Origin: Trinickia diaoshuihuensis
GTDB lineage: Bacteria; Pseudomonadota; Gammaproteobacteria; Burkholderiales; Burkholderiaceae
DNA: 64,000 nt
Reading direction: 5' to 3'
Assembly: GCF_003390925.1 (NCBI RefSeq)
Contig: NZ_QUBS01000082.1
Span: 1-64,000 of the forward strand
The notes beneath the pieces were generated by a model, which worked only from the letters and a program-made list of their open reading frames with translations, searched no databases and was not told where the DNA came from. The first letter of the stretch is position 1; the number at the start of each line of letters is the position of its first letter. Positions 62,175 to 64,000 of the stretch are shown piece by piece. Position numbers and translations under genes: made by a program.

Positions 62175-63452
62175 CTAGGCTTGCTCGTACGCTACGTGCC
62201 CGGCGACGATCGTCGCGCGCACGCGGGCCGGCAACTCGTAGCCGAGGAACGGCGTGTTGTGCCCCTGGCTCTTGAGTGCGCGCGGCTCGACGCGCCAGTA
62301 CGCATTGCGGTCGAACACGCAGACGTCCGCCGCCGCTCCTGTCTGCAACGTGCCAACCGGCAGCTTGAGGACCTTCGCCGGCTCGCACGTGATCCGGCTG
62401 AGGGCGCGCGCCAGCGGCAACTTCGCTTCATCGGCCCACTTGATCGTCAGCGACAGCAGCAATTCGAGCCCCGTGGCGCCGGGCGTAGCCTCGGCGAACG
62501 GCAGCAGCTTCTCGTCGTCGTCCACGGGCGTGTGGGCCGAACAGATGGCGTCGATCGTGCCGTCCGCGAGCCCGGCGCGAATCGCTTCGCGATCGCGCTG
62601 CGTGCGCAGCGGCGGATCGAGGCGGAATTGCGAGTCGAAGTAACCGATATCGACGTCGATCAAGTGAATATGATTCGCGCTGACATCGCAAGAAACCGCC
62701 AGCCCCTCCGCCTTCGCCTCGCGCACGAGCGCCACGCCCGCGGCCGAAGACAGATGCGACAAATGCACGCGCGCGCCCGTCGAGCGAATCAACTCGAAGA
62801 TCGTATGCAAGGCGATCGTCTCGGCCGCGACCGAAACGCCCGATAAGCCCAAGCGCGAAGCGACGGCGCCGCTCGCCGCCACCCCGCCCTTGGCGAGATA
62901 AGCGTCTTGCGGACGCAGCCAAACCGTATAACCATGCGTGCTCGCATATTGCAGCGCGCGCAGCAGCACTTGCGTATCGACGATCGGTTCATCGGCCTGA
63001 GTAAAGCCGACGCAACCGGCTTCGGTCAATCCCACCATCTCGGTGATGACCGCGCCCTTCAGGCCGACCGTCAACGCGCCCAACGGATGCACGTTCGCCC
63101 GATTGAGCTTGCTCGCGCGAAACTTGAGCATCTCGACGAGACCGGGCTCGTCGAGCACCGGGTCGGTGTCGGGCGGACACGCCAGGGTGGTCACCCCGCC
63201 CGCCATGGCCGCCGCCATCTCGGAATCGAGCGTCGCTTTATGCTCGTAGCCGGGCTCGCGCAGGCGCGCCGACAAATCGACGAAGCCCGGCGCGACGCAC
63301 AGCCCGTTCGCGTCGATCGTTTTGTCCGCCTTGAAATCGGCGGGCGCGGCGCCGATCGCGGCGATCTTGCCGTCGGCGATAAAAACGTCCGTCCGTTGCT
63401 CGGTGCCCGCTTGCGGGTCGATCACCGTGCCGCCTTGGATATGAATCTTCAT
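62175..63452 (-). CDS. pyrC: Dihydroorotase-like protein lacking metal ligands (PyrC' type)
   Basis: 425 residues with the full amidohydrolase layout, but key metal sites are lost. Where active type I enzymes have DLHVHLREPG this protein reads DLSARLREPG (Ser61 and Arg63 for the two His), and the usual DHAP region reads SAHTP without the Asp. It matches the inactive PyrC' of Pseudomonas, which is a structural partner of aspartate transcarbamoylase. It is next to pyrB, supporting that role. A true dihydroorotase must then be elsewhere in the genome. Confidence 0.88.
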   Translation of the reverse strand: MKIHIQGGTVIDPQAGTEQRTDVFIADGKIAAIGAAPADFKADKTIDANGLCVAPGFVDLSARLREPGYEHKATLDSEMAAAMAGGVTTLACPPDTDPVLDEPGLVEMLKFRASKLNRANVHPLGALTVGLKGAVITEMVGLTEAGCVGFTQADEPIVDTQVLLRALQYASTHGYTVWLRPQDAYLAKGGVAASGAVASRLGLSGVSVAAETIALHTIFELIRSTGARVHLSHLSSAAGVALVREAKAEGLAVSCDVSANHIHLIDVDIGYFDSQFRLDPPLRTQRDREAIRAGLADGTIDAICSAHTPVDDDEKLLPFAEATPGATGLELLLSLTIKWADEAKLPLARALSRITCEPAKVLKLPVGTLQTGAAADVCVFDRNAYWRVEPRALKSQGHNTPFLGYELPARVRATIVAGHVAYEQA

Positions 63453-63519
63453 GCGCTGCCTTTATTCTCTTTGACGTCGCTCGCTCATCGCCATCGCCGT
63501 GCGTCGCGACACTGCCCGT

Positions 63520-64000
63520 TCATTCGTTGTTGCCGGCGACGATGCTCATCACGGCCATGCGTACCGCGATTCCGAACGTCACTTGATTGAGAATCACCGA
63601 TTGCGGGCCGTCGGCCACCTGCGAATCGATCTCCACGCCGCGGTTCATCGGCCCCGGATGCATGACGATCGCATCGGGCTTGGCACGCGCCAGCCGCTCG
63701 GGCGTGAGCCCCCAGCTCTTGAAATACTCCTGCGCCGACGGCAGCAACGCGCCGCTCATGCGCTCGTTTTGCAGGCGCAGCATGATGACGACGTCGACGT
63801 CCTTCAGCCCTTCGTCGAGGTTGTGATAGACGCGCACGCCCAACTCCTCGAGGCCGCCCGGCAACAGCGTGCGCGGACCGATCGCGCGGACCTCGGGCAC
63901 GCCGAGCGTCGTCAGCGCGTGAATGTCGGAACGCGCCACGCGCGAGTGCAAGATGTCGCCGACGATCGCCACGCGCAGATTGGTGAAATCGCGCTTGTAG
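63520..64000 (-). CDS. pyrB: Aspartate carbamoyltransferase catalytic chain, C-terminal part
   Basis: About 160 C-terminal residues; the start lies beyond the window. [58 protein letters not shown] and the last helix [16 protein letters not shown] are ATCase signatures. It catalyses carbamoyl phosphate plus aspartate to carbamoyl aspartate in pyrimidine synthesis. It precedes the pyrC-like gene by 67 bases in the same direction. Confidence 0.96.
   Translation of the reverse strand, partial: YKRDFTNLRVAIVGDILHSRVARSDIHALTTLGVPEVRAIGPRTLLPGGLEELGVRVYHNLDEGLKDVDVVIMLRLQNERMSGALLPSAQEYFKSWGLTPERLARAKPDAIVMHPGPMNRGVEIDSQVADGPQSVILNQVTFGIAVRMAVMSIVAGNNE

Noticed and set aside
1-64000. CRISPR arrays, insertion sequences, prophage
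   Set aside because: No regularly spaced repeats, transposase or phage structural motifs were noticed on either strand.

Overview
The window reads as chromosomal DNA of a Burkholderia sensu lato species (Burkholderiaceae; Burkholderia, Paraburkholderia, Trinickia or a close relative). The grounds are the high GC content, long-form urtABCDE next to ureDABCEFG, a waaC-kdoO-waaA inner-core operon with a Kdo hydroxylase, an rmlBACD-apaH border, a wbiGHI-like border and a degenerate pyrC next to pyrB. All names come from reading protein motifs; no database search was possible.

Layout. 1-6.1 kb is housekeeping: a cut-off gene start, tRNA-Gly(CCC), small envelope or unknown proteins, trmB, uppP, two lipoprotein or cysteine-cluster genes, an isoaspartyl methyltransferase-like gene and a rhodanese. 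6.3-17.6 kb is one co-directional nitrogen block, a urea ABC importer (urtABCDE) followed by urease and its accessory genes (ureDABCEFG), preceded by a sigma-54-type promoter. 17.6-23.5 kb holds lipid A/inner-core genes (waaA, kdoO, waaC), a DUF2242-type lipoprotein and a phosphomannomutase/phosphoglucomutase. 23.6-60.2 kb is a large surface-polysaccharide region. 60.3-64 kb returns to housekeeping: apaH, a PlsC-type acyltransferase, a pyrC-like pseudo-dihydroorotase and the 3' part of pyrB.

The polysaccharide region has several modules. (a) 23.6-29.2 kb: Wzx-like flippase, two glycosyltransferases, galE and a WecA/MraY-like initiating transferase. (b) 29.3-34.0 kb, minus strand: GT2, reductase, initiating transferase and WbpM/WbiI-type dehydratase (wbiGHI-like). 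(c) 34.5-42.1 kb: rfbFGH for CDP-3,6-dideoxyhexose, then GtrA and GtrB, an SDR and a thiamine-diphosphate enzyme; the set resembles the Yersinia route to the branched sugar yersiniose. (d) 42.2 kb: a membrane O-acyltransferase. (e) 43.5-56.1 kb: a legionaminic-acid-type nonulosonic acid pathway using GDP-sugars (legB, legC, legH-like, legI, ptmF-like, ptmA-like, legG, ptmE-like) with a GT-C-type membrane glycosyltransferase, a second flippase and a GT2. (f) 56.2-60.2 kb, minus strand: nudK-like hydrolase and rmlBACD for dTDP-L-rhamnose.

Together these predict an O-antigen or related glycan with rhamnose, a 6-deoxy-HexNAc, a branched 3,6-dideoxyhexose and a nonulosonic acid. The most interesting points are the co-occurrence of the yersiniose-like and legionaminic-like pathways, the absence from the window of a CMP-nonulosonate synthetase and of the E3 reductase partner of RfbH, and the unusual C-terminal domain on the membrane glycosyltransferase.
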